Shown here: positions 1 to 13,209 of the stretch, piece by piece
Numbering within the stretch: the stretch's first letter is position 1
How the letters are laid out: each line of letters starts with the position of its first letter
Assembly: GCA_015179025.1 (NCBI GenBank)
Contig: WHUX01000059.1
Coordinates: forward strand, 186,001-250,000
DNA: 64,000 nucleotides
Source of the DNA: Terfezia claveryi
Lineage: Eukaryota > Ascomycota > Pezizomycetes > Pezizales > Pezizaceae
Direction: 5' to 3'
Program-made: the position numbers and the translations under genes
Notes under the pieces: model-generated
The model's database searches: none
Told to the model about the DNA's origin: nothing
What the model saw: only the letters and a program-made list of their open reading frames with translations

Positions 1-1504
1 TGTGGTTAGCCTTGATGTCCTTTATTTTTTATCTTTCATTCTTTGCTCTCAACTGAACAATTATTCCTTTTTATAATTGGCAAGGGCTGGAGAATAGATA
101 TAAAAAGCTACCATTAATCTACCTTAACGAGGCCAACTGCTCGCTGCGATGATACTGTCAAAGACTAAAATAATGTGCCCCGACTCCTACTGCGGTGCGA
201 AATTGGGAACGTGAAACTTAATTTAGTTCGAAGACCTAGACCGCGGTGCATGTATAGGTAGAGTACATGTGAAGTGTGCATGGGATCGAATACTTTAATG
301 TTGAAGGTGAATTACTTTATAGGCATATATTCTCCATTTATGTCTAATATCATATATCGAATGGTCCCCTATGCACCGGGAAGGGGAACCAACGTCTGAT
401 CTCGGAGTTAGTTTGTACCACATACTGTATTATCGCGTGGCTCAGGAATATATCAAGGTACAATATGTCATGCACTTTTGATGTAAAACGACAGGATGAG
501 GTCGCGGTGCCGAACTAGGGAACTGTCTTGTGTCTCATCAGTTCAGGACCCTTAACAGGTGGGGTGGTAGCAAGTCAGAAGAATTCAGGGTAATATCAGT
601 TTTACGACAACCTTTCAGTTTCTGATAGGTTTAAATTGTTAAATTGTCGATTTCCAAGTAATTGAAGTTTTTTTTCTCTAAATGAAAATTTTTCGAATAA
701 TTGTAGTTTCCTGAAAGGGATTTCTACAAATTATAGCCCTTGCAAAATGAAAATTTTTTGAGGCACCTCTAGTTATTGTGGCAAGGCAGCTCCACGGAAT
801 TGACAATAAAAAAGTATTTCAATTTTACTGCAGCGGTGGGAAACCAGCTGTACTTTGAAGATTGGTAGCTCAATTCAAAAAGTGTAGCTCTGAAGACTTT
901 TAAGGGCGCAGCATTTCAATCGCAGAAATTGCCAAATGTGCGAAGATGCAGCTTTTCTAGAGCTCTGCTTTGTGCGGTGCGCAGCACTGAGGTACTATCC
1001 GTTGATGGAATCGTAGTTTTCATCGCTTGTGTAACCAGACTATCGCTTGTTTGTAGCAACAGGTAAGGTAGCATTTTCACTCTCCGTGAATAAGCATTTT
1101 ATCTCTATCAAGGGGGCCGTTCGGTGCCCTAAACAAATATTCATGTCCTTAGTATGCATCAGGACTAGCGATAGCCGAAACAAAACAAGAGGAAGACAGC
1201 AACTGTTGCTCAATATGATGGATTGAAGTTTCATTTGCAACTAAATAGCCCAAATTACTTAGTTTTGCGCGCCGTATAATGCCTAACAAACAGAACGGTC
1301 CGAGGCGGAAGAGGCTGTGGAGACTACCGTGGAAGGCGATGTGCTAGAAGTCGAGGAATGAGGTAGATGCGGTGTCGTATCAGTCGGTCTCCTGGTCTCT
1401 TGTCTTCGTCCCATCCTGATTGCCCCTTCCCAGCTGGGACCCTCTCCCACCCCCTCAAGACCACCCCACTCCTCTCAACATCATCCCCTCCTCTCAACGT
1501 CAAA
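1..1504. other. intergenic, no gene recognised
   Basis: No open frame here resembles a known family and no tRNA was seen. The stretch is AT-rich. It holds one of the dispersed short inserts (1031-1041) listed separately. Confidence 0.5.
1022..1050. repeat. micro-insert site 1 with 9-bp flanking direct repeat
   Basis: GTAACCAGACT (1031-1041) lies between two copies of ATCGCTTGT (1022-1030 and 1042-1050). The insert resembles GTGCCAACCAGACTA with internal bases missing. Confidence 0.7.
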
Positions 1505-2003
1505 TCACAGCTCAACATCGATCTCCATCTCTTTTTGTCCCAAATCCTCTTCTTTTTTTGCCTTTAACACCTTCGCGATAAACGACTGTACACCAACACC
1601 CACTACTGCATCCGCCTCCGCCTGGGAATATGGAGCCTCCTTTAGTAATCGTACTCTATACCGATATTCCACATTAGTACCTCCCCGTCCTATACAACTC
1701 AACTTGTAACATTTCGCACTGTACGAACGTACCTTCGCTTATGCCTCTTCCCGGTCAAATGGTGCTCCTGCGAAAACGCACTCTCGAAGTACTTTGCACA
1801 CTCTACGCAGTAAAATTTCCCAAGACCAGGCCGGTCTTCATCGGGAATCAAGGCTTTATGTTGTTCGAGCTGGCGGGGATTGCGGAGGTCGGAGTGGACT
1901 TGATCGATATCACTGTTGAAGTGTCAGCAATCGAAGCAGGGCACAAAGAAAGAAGGACTTACCGTTCCCGTCGCTTAGTTTTGGAGCGGCGAATGGCACC
2001 CAT
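1505..2003 (-). CDS. BUD20: BUD20/ZNF593-type C2H2 zinc finger protein
   Basis: Family role: Bud20 is a shuttling factor that helps export pre-60S ribosomal particles from the nucleus. Three exons on the minus strand: 2003-1963, 1912-1733 and 1655-1505. The introns are 50 and 77 nt, and the second has a TACTAAT branch site. The product is 123 aa, close to the family's usual size. Visible landmarks are a basic N terminus (SKTKRRERDIDQVH), a single C2H2 finger of the JAZ type (YCVECAKYF, then HHLTGKRHKRR at about residues 50-75), and the conserved segment after the finger (LLKEAPYSQAEADAVVGVG). The tail is rich in Lys and Glu. It is divergently placed from the aconitase gene. The small exons make it easy to miss. 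Phases close exactly; the order finger, KEEPYSQ-like motif is diagnostic of the family. Confidence 0.88.
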
Positions 2004-3217
2004 AGCTAATGATATATGTCGTATTCGAATGTTAGCTGGTACTTGTTGGTGAGGCTGGCGACAGAAATGAAGAAGCTGTAATTAAGATTTCATTCAAGCT
2101 TAGCATTGTAAATCTTGGCATCATGTGATATGAGAAAGCCAAGTCTAGCAACATCTCCCGACCAGACTCGAAAGACCTAAATATATTTCCTAATTACTAG
2201 GTAGGGCGTATGTAGTTAACATAAACCAGATACTTCAGTCCAGGAACACCAAATCTGGTACTAATAAAGAAAAATGTATAGAAAATGTAGTACGTACTAG
2301 GCACGAACAAAAAAAACCAATATGACGTCAATATCCATAATTATTATCTTAGGTACGGACTGAACATCATTCCCGATTCGCTGCTTTGAGCCATATATAT
2401 ATAGATTTGTACGCTGAAACCCCAATATCATACCTCTTAATGAGTTATGCCTAATTTGAACAGCTAGGCAGAGTTCGAAAAACCAGAACCATTGGGGCCA
2501 AGCTCCTCTTCCATGGGCGTTGAGTAATACTTAGCTGCCGTTCTCGTAGGCATGTGAAGCATCTGAGAGGAGTACAGGGTCTGAAACCAGACATACAGTT
2601 CCATTATATTAGTCCTTTACCCTACAAGCACCCCACAAGCCTTTGCTAAATACCAGGGAAACTAATCGTGGCTCGCTTCAGGAACTTGATAGAAGGCAGA
2701 CAATTTCAAGATACTGGAGGCTGAGAGGTCTACGATAGGCTCGGGCAATCATATGTAACTAGTCCTGATGTTTCGGGACCCAACGAGAATACATTTGGAG
2801 AGTGAGAAGAGGTGAGCCATTTTGCCTTGTAGGTATATTCACTAGGGATGAGAAGTACCTACCTACCGTAGATACAGTCCTATGGCACGCTACGGTACGA
2901 AAAGTTTTGCCCTCGGGAGATCGGACTCGGTACGGGCAACGGAATTGTAACGTCTGTGTTGTGATTGGTCCTTGTCCCATAAGGCGCTACCGTTTGTTGC
3001 TTTGCTTTTTTTCTTTTCTTTGATGGAGGGGCACAGCTGACGAAATTTTGCATGGCCTTGGCGGTGATCGGTGGGGCATGGAGTTAAAGCAGCGACTTAT
3101 TTCTGAGCGACCAGATAGCGAGTTCGCCGAAGGAAACAGTGGACAGATTCGCCGACAAGTTTCCTGGTTTTCCTGTGGCCGAGGTTTGGAGTAAGGTTCT
3201 CCGCCTCGCGTAACGGG

Positions 3218-3250
3218 TATCCTCTACGTGCCAACCAGACTATCCTCTAC
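3218..3250. repeat. micro-insert site 2 with 10-bp flanking direct repeat
   Basis: GTGCCAACCAGAC (3228-3240) lies between TATCCTCTAC (3218-3227) and TATCCTCTAC (3241-3250). Confidence 0.75.
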
Positions 3251-3360
3251 GACGGTCTGATCGAGACTAAACGGGTATAGACGAATTGCGTATGGTCTAA
3301 GGATTAAGGCAGGATTTCTACCGCACATCCTTTCTCCCTTCCTCCTCTTATTTCCCCCCT

Positions 3361-3382
3361 TCATCATCATCATCATCATCAT
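3361..3382 (+). repeat. CAT trinucleotide microsatellite
   Basis: About seven consecutive CAT units, about 150 bp upstream of the aconitase start codon. Confidence 0.9.
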
Positions 3383-3405
3383 ACACTTTTAGTTCTCCAT
3401 CCCTT

Positions 3406-3445
3406 ATCATTTTTACGAGTAGGAAATCATTTTTACGAGTAGGAA
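3406..3445 (+). repeat. 20-bp perfect tandem duplication
   Basis: ATCATTTTTACGAGTAGGAA occurs twice back to back (3406-3425 and 3426-3445), about 85 bp upstream of the aconitase ATG. Confidence 0.9.
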
Positions 3446-3530
3446 AGACCGCAAGAAACTGAACAGAGTCTTCTGTTTTGTTTCATTGCTCTGAGGAGGG
3501 ATTAATTTTGAGTCTACTATATATTCAACC

Positions 3531-6412
3531 ATGTTGTCCAGACACCTACCGAGGGCCGCTAAGCTGGTATGTTGTTCACATTGTTACCTTCACCATTCAC
3601 CAGTAGCTACCCCACTAAGCAGCTGTGCTCCAACCCTATGCACGATTATGCTAACAGGTCGATATGTGAATGTAGAGCACCTCGTTCAGACTTGTCAGTT
3701 AACACTTGAGGCACTTGATGTCGAATGTAATCTAATGAGCTGGGTAGGGTCAGGCTCAACGAGTCCGCGGATTCGCCTCCGTGACAGAGAATCCCCTCGA
3801 CCGAAAGGTTGAGATGAACCTCTGGGAGAAGGTATATTCATTCGGATGCTCATTGTATTTGCGAACGAGACTGACATATTGAATCAAAGGGGAATTACAT
3901 AAACTACAAGTACGTGGCGATCACAATGGCTATTCTCCAGCTCCTTTGATTTGATAGCGGAACTAACACAATGGGCATCACAGGAAAATGAGCGACAACC
4001 TGGCCACTGTGCGAGGGCGCCTAAAGAAGCCCCTCACACTCGCTGAGAAGGTTATCTACTCTCATTTGGACAACCCCCACGAACAAGAGGTTGAGCGCGG
4101 AAAGTCCTACCTTAAGCTCCGACCAGACCGTGTCGCTTGCCAGGATGCAACCGCACAGATGGCCATTCTCCAGTTCATGAGTGCAGGCATTCCAAAAGTT
4201 CAGACACCAACTACTGTTCACTGTGATCACTTAATTGAGGCCCAAGTCGGTGGACCAAAGGATCTGGCTCGAGCTGAGAGCATCAACAAGGAGGTTCGAT
4301 ATCCTGGCACAAATTGATAACTCGAAAGTGGGAAAGCTAAAGCCGACTCTATTAGGTCTACGACTTTCTGTCCAGTGCATGCGCAAGGTACGATATCGGT
4401 TTCTGGAAGCCAGGTTCTGGTATCATTCATCAGATCATTCTAGAGAACTATGCTTTCCCTGGTGGATTACTGATTGGTACTGACTCCCACACTCCCAACG
4501 GAGGTGGTTTGGGTATGGCTGCTATTGGTGTGGGTGGTGCCGATGCTGTTGACGTCATGGCTGGTCTTCCATGGGAGTTGAAGGCACCAAAGGTTATCGG
4601 TGTCAAGCTTACTGGTCGAATGCACGGATGGACTGCTCCCAAAGGTATGTAATTGGAAATCCGCACTTCCATGGAATCTCAAACTGACCGGTGGTCATAG
4701 ATATTATCTTGAAGGTTGCCGGTATCCTTACCGTTAAAGGTGGTACTGGTGCCATCGTCGAGTACCATGGTCCTGGTGTCGAAACCCTCTCTTGCACCGG
4801 CATGGGTACTATTTGCAACATGGGTGCTGAAATTGGTGCTACTACCTCCATTTTCCCCTTCAACGACCGCATGTACGAGTATCTTAATGCTACTAAACGT
4901 AAGGATATCGGAGACCATGCCAGGGCTTATGCTCACGAGCTCAAGGCCGACAAGGGCGCTGAGTATGACCAACTCATTGAAATCAATTTGAGCGAGCTTG
5001 AGCCTCATATCAACGGTCCTTTTACTCCCGATCTTGCTACTCCTTTATCGAAGTTTAAGCAGGCCGTTGAGGAGAACGAATGGCCCACCGAGTTGAAGGC
5101 TGGTTTAATCGGTTCTTGCACCAACTCCTCTTACGAGGACATGAGCCGAGCTGCTTCTATTGCTCGGGATGCCTTGAACCACGGTGTCAAGGCTAAGTCC
5201 CTTTTCTACGTCACCCCTGGCTCTGAACAAATCCGTGCCACAATTGCTCGTGACGGTCAGATGGAGACCTTCGAGGACTTTGGCGGTGTGGTCCTTGCCA
5301 ACGCTTGTGGACCTTGCATTGGTCAATGGGATCGCCAGGATGTGAAGAAGGGTGAAAAGAACAGCATTATCTCTTCCTACAACCGTAACTTTACTGGTCG
5401 AAATGACGCCAACCCAGCTACCCACGCCTTCGTTGCCTCTCCTGACATCACCACTGCATTCACCATTGCCGGTGACCTCCGCTTCAACCCCTTGACCGAC
5501 TCTCTCCTTGACAAGGACGGAAAGGAGTTCAAGCTCTCTTCCCCCACCGGTGCTGGTCTCCCAGATCGTGGATACGATCCTGGCCAAGACACCTACCAGG
5601 CCCCTCCCGCTGACCGTTCCTTCGTCAGTGTCAACGTTTCCCCAACCTCCGACCGTCTTCAGGTCCTTTCTCCATTCCAGGCATGGGATGGAAAGGATGC
5701 CATTGATATACCCATCCTCATCAAGTGCCAGGGCAAGACCACTACCGACCACATCTCCATGGCTGGTCCTTGGCTCAAGTACCGTGGACACTTGGACAAC
5801 ATTTCCAACAACATGTTGATTGGTGCCATCAATGCTGAGAACGGAGAGGCCAATAAAGTCAAAAACCAGATCACCGGCGAGTACGGCCCAGTCCCAGCCA
5901 CTGCCCGTGACTACAAGGCCAGGGGAATCAAGTGGGTGGTCATTGGTGACTGGAACTATGGGGAGGGGTCTTCCCGTGAGCACGCGGCTTTGGAGCCCCG
6001 CCACTTGGGTGGTTTGGCTATCATCACCAAGTCCTTTGCCCGTATTGTATGCCCCCCATCCCATTTAGATACACAGACATGGTTGCTAACCAAACTATAG
6101 CACGAGACCAACTTAAAAAAGCAGGGCATGCTTCCCCTCACCTTCGAGAACCCTGAGGACTATGACAAAATCAACCCCGATGACAAGGTTGACCTACTCT
6201 GCACTGAGATCGCCGTTGGAAAGCCAATTACCGTCCGCTTTAAGCCCAAGAACGGTTCTCCATGGGAGACCAAATTGGTCCACACCTTCAACGAGGGTAT
6301 GTCTTTTCTTTCCCTGTCTTGATAGGTCCCTGCTAACTATCACTAAGATCAAATCAAGTGGTTCCGTGATGGATCTGCCTTGAACACCATGGCTAAGAAC
6401 ACTCAGGCTTAG
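3531..6412 (+). CDS. ACO1: mitochondrial aconitate hydratase
   Basis: Converts citrate to isocitrate in the TCA cycle using a [4Fe-4S] cluster. Eight exons: 3531-3566, 3748-3831, 3890-3909, 3984-4293, 4356-4644, 4701-6046, 6101-6296 and 6348-6412, giving 781 aa, the normal length. Exon 2 could instead start at 3754, two codons shorter. The first 30 or so residues form a basic mitochondrial presequence ending near RGFASV. The cluster ligands are in place: Cys386 in [12 protein letters not shown] and Cys449/Cys452 in [12 protein letters not shown], close to the yeast positions. Other landmarks are [25 protein letters not shown], and [12 protein letters not shown] of the swivelling C-terminal domain. 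The 20-nt third exon and the 181-nt first intron are the only irregular parts. All phases close. Confidence 0.97.
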
Positions 6413-7015
6413 ATGAACCTTGTGTGGAGTACTTTAGTGACGATGTCTTTCTCATTCCCTAGTATCCCCCGTGTGTTGGATCGACTTCTCCCTTCTACAT
6501 TGTACATGATTATTAGGTACTCTTATGGTCTTTTCCTTTCTATTATTTGTTATTTATTTTCTTTAGTACAGTTCACAGCGTAAAATTGCAGTTTTTGATT
6601 CCTCTTTTTCTCAGATATATCCATCCAGTTATTGTGTGTGCAGATGTACACGTGTAAAAATGTCGCATTGCTTAAGTAGTTTAGAGCTCCAAGTATCAAG
6701 GAAAGCGCGTGCTTGTGTAATGGTATTCGCCTTGGCAAGCCTTTCCAGAAAGAGCAATGGATACTGCAAATTGTAGGTAGCTGATTCATCAGCATTGTTA
6801 CACCTATCCCTTGTAGAATAATTTTTTGTTTACGTCCGAACGCCTAGGTCTTTCTACTTTGCAAAAGCTCCCTTCCAGACCAGACATCGCTGTTTCCCTA
6901 AAGATTCCCACAGCATTCCGGTCTTGCCGCTCTCTCCCTCTCTGCTTTTGCGTAGGGGAAACCGCTATCTCATAAGAAGGAAAAGATTATAGCAGCCGCT
7001 ACTTCCGTACCCGAT
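6413..7015. other. intergenic between aconitase and rhomboid gene
   Basis: Aconitase 3' region followed by the rhomboid promoter. A CT-rich tract lies at about 6925-6950. No gene seen. Confidence 0.5.
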
Positions 7016-8155
7016 ATGCCACCTCCTCCAGGAATATCGATCGCCCCGTTACGGACGTATCTTACGAAATTGCCTCTTTTGACGGTGCTGATATCAGGGT
7101 TATGTGTGCTGTTGTGGGTTGTGGAAGCTGTGACGACGTTGCCTGTAGGAGAATTTTTGAGGCTAGATCCCAGGGCAATGGGGCTGTCGCAGTGTAAGTT
7201 GAAGTTCTGGAGGTCCAGCTCGAAAAGGGATTTTGCGTGGGTTGTGGTGATGAATTGAATGAGGATGGACGGAGTTTTGAAATTGGAACTGGAACTGGAA
7301 GGCGAATTTTCTAATTCTTATATGGAGAAGGATGAGTAGTGCATCGGATAAACACATACCCACTAGTACACCTAGGCTGGCTACATTTGCTGCTGAATCT
7401 AGTTGCGTGGATACCATTGTCGGAGAGGTTTGAACGGGAGGTGGGGAGTGCGAAGATGGGCGGTTTGGTGTTAGGACGTGAGACTTCATTTCGATCCTGG
7501 GATTACGCACGAAATGACTGACAATGGGTGGGTGGGGATGGTAACAGCACTTGTTACAATACCCGCAGCAATCTACCTCCTCGTCGAGATGGGCCTACTA
7601 GGCGGATCAACCAGCGTCTCTGGCTTGAGTGCTCTAATCCTCACCCTCATAACTATCGATGCCGTACGCACCTCTGTCCATCAACCTACCTTCATGTAAG
7701 CCATTCCTGCCCTACCCATCCAATAGGACAATTTTACTGACACTATACCCCTCCGTAGATTATTCGGTAAAACTCTCTCCACGCTATACACCCCCGTTAT
7801 CACCCTCTCCATCCTCTTCCTCCTCTTCCCTCTCTCCTCCCTCCTAGGCCACCTCTGCGGAGTAGCAGTCGGGTATGCCTACGGACTAAAGTATCTCTCG
7901 AAACTCGACCCCCCAGATTGGATCTTGGTAAAGGTAGAAGGGAAGCTAAGCCAGTGGGGTGCTATGCGAAAACTTAATGGGTGGGGGTGGGTTGGAGTTG
8001 AGGGAAGAGAGGAGGGGAGGTATATGTGGTTGCCAGTTGTGAGGCCAAGGCGGAGTAGCACTGGGGTTGAGGCGGAGGAGGGGAGAGTTGGGACTGTTGT
8101 TGATGTCCAGCCTCAGAGTGCGTTTCAGGGCGTGGGGATGCCTCTTGGGTCATAA
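7016..8155 (+). CDS. RBD2: rhomboid protease, RBD2 family
   Basis: Fungal Rbd2 is an intramembrane serine protease of the Golgi/endosome. In fission yeast and Aspergillus it is needed for SREBP cleavage. Four exons, 7016-7193, 7340-7477, 7548-7695 and 7759-8155, give 286 aa. Hydrophobic segments begin at about residue 20. HLGWLHLLLNLVAW corresponds to the L1/TM2 region. The predicted catalytic Ser is residue 133 in VSGLS, and the partner His is residue 186 in LLGHLCGVAVGYAYG. The C-terminal 90 residues are hydrophilic. Splicing is supported by restoration of GLVLGPLVTIPAAIY across intron 2 (7478-7547). It converges on the PPR gene. Confidence 0.9.
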
Positions 8156-8988
8156 GTGACGAATTTATTCGGCCGAGATTTGCCTTCCTGGGACAAAAGA
8201 AGGAGTTATGCGTGATTACCGGTTTAGGTTTCTACCTTTGGTCCTGGGTTTCAGGAGTAGATTGGATAATGGTAATGAAGATGGTTAATGACGAGGGACT
8301 AATATATTTGTATGTAAATTTATGATTTTTACTAAACTAACTTTATGTTAGAGAGACAAGAGTGGATCCAAGGTTCCTAAATTCATTCTATCATTGCATC
8401 AGTGATATATGTACGATAGGATATGAATGATATGAACTCAACGTACAATGATTGGTCTGGTCCGACCAGTCACATAGCCTATTCAGGGTAACTTTCAAAC
8501 AATGCTGTTAATATCCCCAAACCATTTAATCAGAAGGCTTTAAAAAAATCAGATCACTATTGCTACACAATAAATGGAAATGCAACCAACTTACTACATA
8601 CAATATATATAGTCCCATAAAAGAATATAGGGGGCGAGTTGGGGAAGATGGTAGACGAAGAGTCTCAAGTGAAAAGAAGATATCAATTTACAACAAAAAA
8701 GGCTGTCCCCCAAAGAGCTCCATCCCAATCTAAAGTCTAAACTTGTCGTTAAACGCCAAAGCAGAGATGTAGTGGTAACACTATATGGTAACATTTGCAC
8801 AATACAACCCAAGAAAGTGAAAGTTTTTGAGGCCCCAAGATGAACTAAGAACAAAAATGGAAAATGACATGCATTCGTAAAGTATGAGGGAAAAAGAAAA
8901 TGGATATTAACAATGATGCAAAGAAGATGACAGTTGTGGAAAATATGTTTCTTCTTCAAACACATTCAGTGAGATGTAGCCCTGAACC
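8156..8988. other. intergenic between convergent rhomboid and PPR genes
   Basis: AT-rich sequence holding the 3' ends of both neighbours. The minus-strand open frame at 8594-8965 has no recognisable motif. Nothing else seen. Confidence 0.5.
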
Positions 8989-11326
8989 CTACCATCTCCT
9001 ATCATCCAACTTGAGAATACTCCTAATCTCCATCACAGCCTCTATATCGTCTATCTCCCTCGCCTTATCATACACCGGTTTCAAGTCCTCTTTCGTCCAA
9101 TCGTATTCATACTGGAGTACCTTTAACCTATCTAGCGCCTCACGCAAACATCCCCCTTTTGCCAGTGTCTGCACCATCAACTTCTCTGCAGTAAAGTCAA
9201 GCCGCTGCCGTACAGAGAGAAATAAGCCCCAATATTCCTGAGTTAAACAATAAGCCATTCGATCCGCCCACACCTTTCGTGCAAACGGTGTTGCGCCGCT
9301 CTTACGGGCATACTCGAGGGCGATTTCGAATGTGTGAATGTTTCTGCGGGGCCTGTATCTAAGCTTCTTGACTGCCGAGGCTGTATCGGGAAATAGATCA
9401 GTCGAGGGGTCGGGAGTATTATCAGCCTCGGGCACTGGGTCAGTCGAAGGGTCAGGAGAGTTGTCAGCCTCGGTCTTGAGAGGTTGGAACTCGAATTCGT
9501 CGTCAAATTCATCTTCTTTTTCTGGATCAATTGAGGAGTAGTATTCAAGGTATACTTTCTTAAGCTCACGGTTTCCGTATTGAACATAGCAGACATCGAG
9601 GTAAGCATTGAGAATTTTTGTAGAGTAGAGCCAAGGCTTGTATTCAATGATATAGTGGAGAAGCTGCCTGGCTTCCGAAAGAATCTCTTTCCGGGTAGTT
9701 AGGACTGAGCCTTGGAGGAATGGGAGACCCTCTACTTCCTGCTCGCCGAGACCGCTGCCCGCCTTATTATTCGCGTTCGAGTTTGGCAGTATAAATGCCT
9801 CTTGAGGCACTGCCTTCTTTCGTACCCCCGGGTTCCATTTCGCTGTAGCATACGCCCGAAGCAGCCCTTGAAAACTCCGTTCGTCAGGCTGAAATTCTGG
9901 GCTTCGGGAGGACATCATAAGACGCATTAGGAGTCGTGCGCGAGTAAGATCACCATTCTTCCCACAGGCTTGGAGGAGATGATTTAGCGTCCGCCGAGCG
10001 ACTCTCATCCCCTTATCCCTCATTTCAATAGCATACTTCCATGCATCAAGGAAGTAGTCTTTCCTGACAGCGCAAGCGTGTATCAGGGAGTCATATACTT
10101 GCTCATCTGGCTCAAGCCCCCGAGTGTCTACCATATGTCGGAAAAGGTCAAGGGCTTTTTCGGCTTCCCCTCGCATGGCGCAAGCGTGAACCATGAGACT
10201 GTATGTGGAGGCATCAGGTGCTGTTTCCGAAGATCGGTATTTAATAAGGTCGAAAATCTGCCAGGCAGTATCAAGCTCCCCTCGGTTGATACAGGTTTTG
10301 ATCAGAGAAGTATAGACAATCTGTATCATGCGAGTCAGGAGATTGGAACTACTTGGAAATTGAATGTAGTACTGACGAGATTAGGCTTGATGCCTAATGC
10401 ATGCATCTCCTGGAAAGCAGCAGAAGCAGAAGCCACATCCCGGGTAAAGGAGTATGCCTTCAAAATATGTCCGTAAATGCGGATATTAGGCACCATTTTC
10501 GCTGGAAACCGAAGTCAGCAACTGAGATTGTGCATAGACCGTCCCATGGTATCCGTACCTTCTTTCAGACGCCTGAAAAGGTTCTGGACAACTTCCACAT
10601 TCCCCCTTGCTGCATTTGCCATCATAAGTAAATCATAAGTGACAACATTCGTTGATATTCCAGACGTTTCAATCATCGACAGTAAAGTGTCCGTCAAGTT
10701 GGCTCTCTGAGTTATTGGTACCAAGAAAATCGTTTTATTGACGTCCTCAATCTTCACCTTCTTGAAACCGCCATTTGCCTGCAGCTCCTGCAAAACAGGT
10801 TGCCACTGGAGTGTTTCTTGACTTTTTATCAATGCCAGAGAAGTCCCGAGCCGATGCACTATACTCTTTGGAAGTTGGGGGAGAATAGATGATGGGCTTG
10901 GGAGGAATGTAGTAACTTCTGACTCTGGGGCCATCAGAGCGGCATAGGCTTCATCCTGCATTTCATCTGTGATTTCGATGGAGGGCGTTTCCTAGAGATT
11001 GTCTCAGCCTTGGGACTCACAAGTTTTTCTAGAGAAACAAGACGTACCGCCTTCACGGCCTCCTGTTTAACATGATCTCTGTATCTAGTTTCCAGAAACT
11101 GAACATGTTTCTCTAACCGTTTGATAGATTCCTCGAGTGGGGATTTGGTTTTTCTCGGCTTTGCATAGGATCGGACCTGGCAGGAAAGGCAAACAAAGGG
11201 TATCTCAGGCTTGAAGGACAATGGTGTACTGGCTGCTCGTCCAATTTGTGAGGAGGCTGCTGGGATGGGTATGCAGGTCGAAACACGTACAGAACGTCGA
11301 CCAGCGGAGAGGCCATTCCTGAACAT
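8989..11326 (-). CDS. mitochondrial pentatricopeptide repeat (PPR) protein, CCM1-like
   Basis: PPR proteins of this kind bind mitochondrial RNAs and support their processing, stability or translation. Exons 11326-11048, 10991-10559, 10501-10377 and 10320-8989 give 722 aa. The N terminus (MFRNGLSAGRRSVRVSTC) is Arg/Ser-rich like a mitochondrial presequence. Helical 35-residue repeats are visible: NVVTYDLLMMANAARGNVEV, NIRIYGHILKAYSFTRDVAS, IVYTSLIKTCINRGELDTAW, DASTYSLMVHACAMRGEAEK and DEQVYDSLIHACAVRKD. Introns 2 (57 nt) and 3 (56 nt, donor GTCAGT) fall between repeats, and splicing restores GIKPNLIVYTSLIK. An acidic low-complexity stretch (about 9390-9530) interrupts the C-terminal part. The closest named family is the intron-maturation factor Ccm1, but the RNA target cannot be told from sequence. 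Confidence 0.88.
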
Positions 11327-13209
11327 GTATGAGAATGCGCACACCGGCGCCGGAATTCCTAGGTTGTCGTGTTTATAGTGAGAGCAGTGACCGTAAATGA
11401 ATGGCGACTCCGATTTTGGTATTGAATTGACAACCTTATGCCAATTGTTTATGAAGGGATGAATTTAGCTTGCTGATATCCTCTTACCATACTTTTTTTT
11501 CGCCGTCATTACTCTAGTCCAATAGAAGGCTAGTGCGGGGCGCACCAAAAGCTAAAGTTATACGGTACCACTTGAGCCCTGTGTGCTGACTGTGCATATG
11601 AGAATAGTTCTGCGACCCATTATTACATCTACATGCAACAGGGATGAAATGGAGCCAGTTCAAACGTCAAGCATCACCAAAACCAAATATGTTTGTTCTG
11701 TAGCTTTTTCCCTTGATTTTCCTGTTAGGAAATAAGGATTATAGCCTCATACCCATAGCTACTTGGTCTACTAATGTTTGATATTCGTCACGAGCCCTGT
11801 CTCTTGTCTTCTAATGCTTGCCAACTATGTACTCTCATGATTACCATGATAATATTAATCAAAGTACAGAGTAGATGACACCTCTTGCGGCTGTTCCGAG
11901 TATCGAAGAGTTATTTCTGCTGCTAATTATTGAACAATCTACATATATATACTGCTATAAAAGTTTATTTCTACGGTCAACCTTTTTCGTTTATGTGCAC
12001 TCAAAGAAATCGGTATCACTCCCGATGATATTTCAATAGGGGAAATTGGATTTAAGATTAGAATTGATGCATTGATTGACTGTCTTCGCAACTACCGACA
12101 AAAGCCAATATAATCAACTTCACTTACCGCAGATATATACCCTGCCTTGCATCATCACTTCCTTTATTTTAGCAACCTCAAGGTCACGAGATTGCGGTTC
12201 CTTACGATTACTAAGTACGGAGAGAATTGGTCCCTGATCCGGCAGCTTGGCTCCTGGTGAGACACCATGAGCTAGAATTGACATGTAAACAAAAGGCAGA
12301 CGTCATGTCACAGTGTGCTTTTGCAGAAATCGAGCGACTTACAGAGACCATGTCTAAACTAGAACCCAGTCCAACCATACCCAACTCCTTTCCTTCGGGA
12401 GCACTTGCAGCCGGGCGAGTACAGTAGGTAGTTACTCACGAATTCTCTTTACTTTTTCCTTTATTTTAATTGTTATTATTGATATCCAAAGTAAAGGGTG
12501 TGGTGGGGTAATGTACAGTAGAGGTAAGTGCATAGTGCATGTGTAAATTCGAGCATGAAATATCTCATGATCTGTTTTACTTGTTTTTACAACAACTGTT
12601 CTTTCTGCGAAGATATAATAAATCGGATTTTTACTATGCTTATTGCGATCCGTTTCTCGTGGCATATAGGCCATAGGCAGATCATGATGGCATAGCTGCC
12701 GATGTCTAAGACATGGTTGAAAATCTCATTTCCCACTTCAAATGAAGAACACCTGGGATATAACATACCACATTGCACTAAGTAGGTATTGGAGTTTCAC
12801 TACTAAGTACTTACCTCCCAACGTCTGCATAGAATCTAAGCAAATGCAGCCTGTGCCAATGGCAGCTGCAGAACAAAATATCAAGGCCCAATTGCAACTT
12901 GATGGATTACCAAAGGATTAAACATCACTTCAACTATAGTCAGGAGGATTACAAATAACATCACAAACAATTTTGGATGGAGTTTACCCCGGTGGTCTCC
13001 AGAGGGTATTTTTATTGACAAATCCATCCACCAAGATACATGCGAAATCAAGATCGTAAAACTGAAACAGGGCCAACTTTCAAGATAGCTCATATGAATT
13101 ATGAATGTGCTTCGTGAGATTGGCATTTTGGATTCAACTTCAACTGGTCCTGAGACTCTGCATAGGGGTTATCCTGAGAAGTCAAACGACACCCTAAGTA
13201 CCGAACGCC

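Larger units (their letters stand above)
2004..3530. other. divergent intergenic region between BUD20 and aconitase
   Basis: No gene seen. The part next to aconitase holds a CT-rich tract (about 3325-3360), a CAT microsatellite, a 20-bp tandem duplication and one micro-insert. These probably lie in the aconitase promoter or leader. Confidence 0.5.

Noticed and set aside
1741..2052. 103-codon plus-strand frame
   Set aside because: It overlaps, on the opposite strand, exons 1 and 2 of the BUD20-type gene, which has clear family motifs.
5105..6064. 319-codon open frame antisense to aconitase
   Set aside because: It mirrors the strong codon bias of the aconitase exon on the other strand and has no motif. 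It is a shadow frame.
8594..8965. 123-codon minus-strand frame between two convergent genes
   Set aside because: Hydrophobic, AT-driven composition without a motif. It lies in the 3' flank of the PPR gene.
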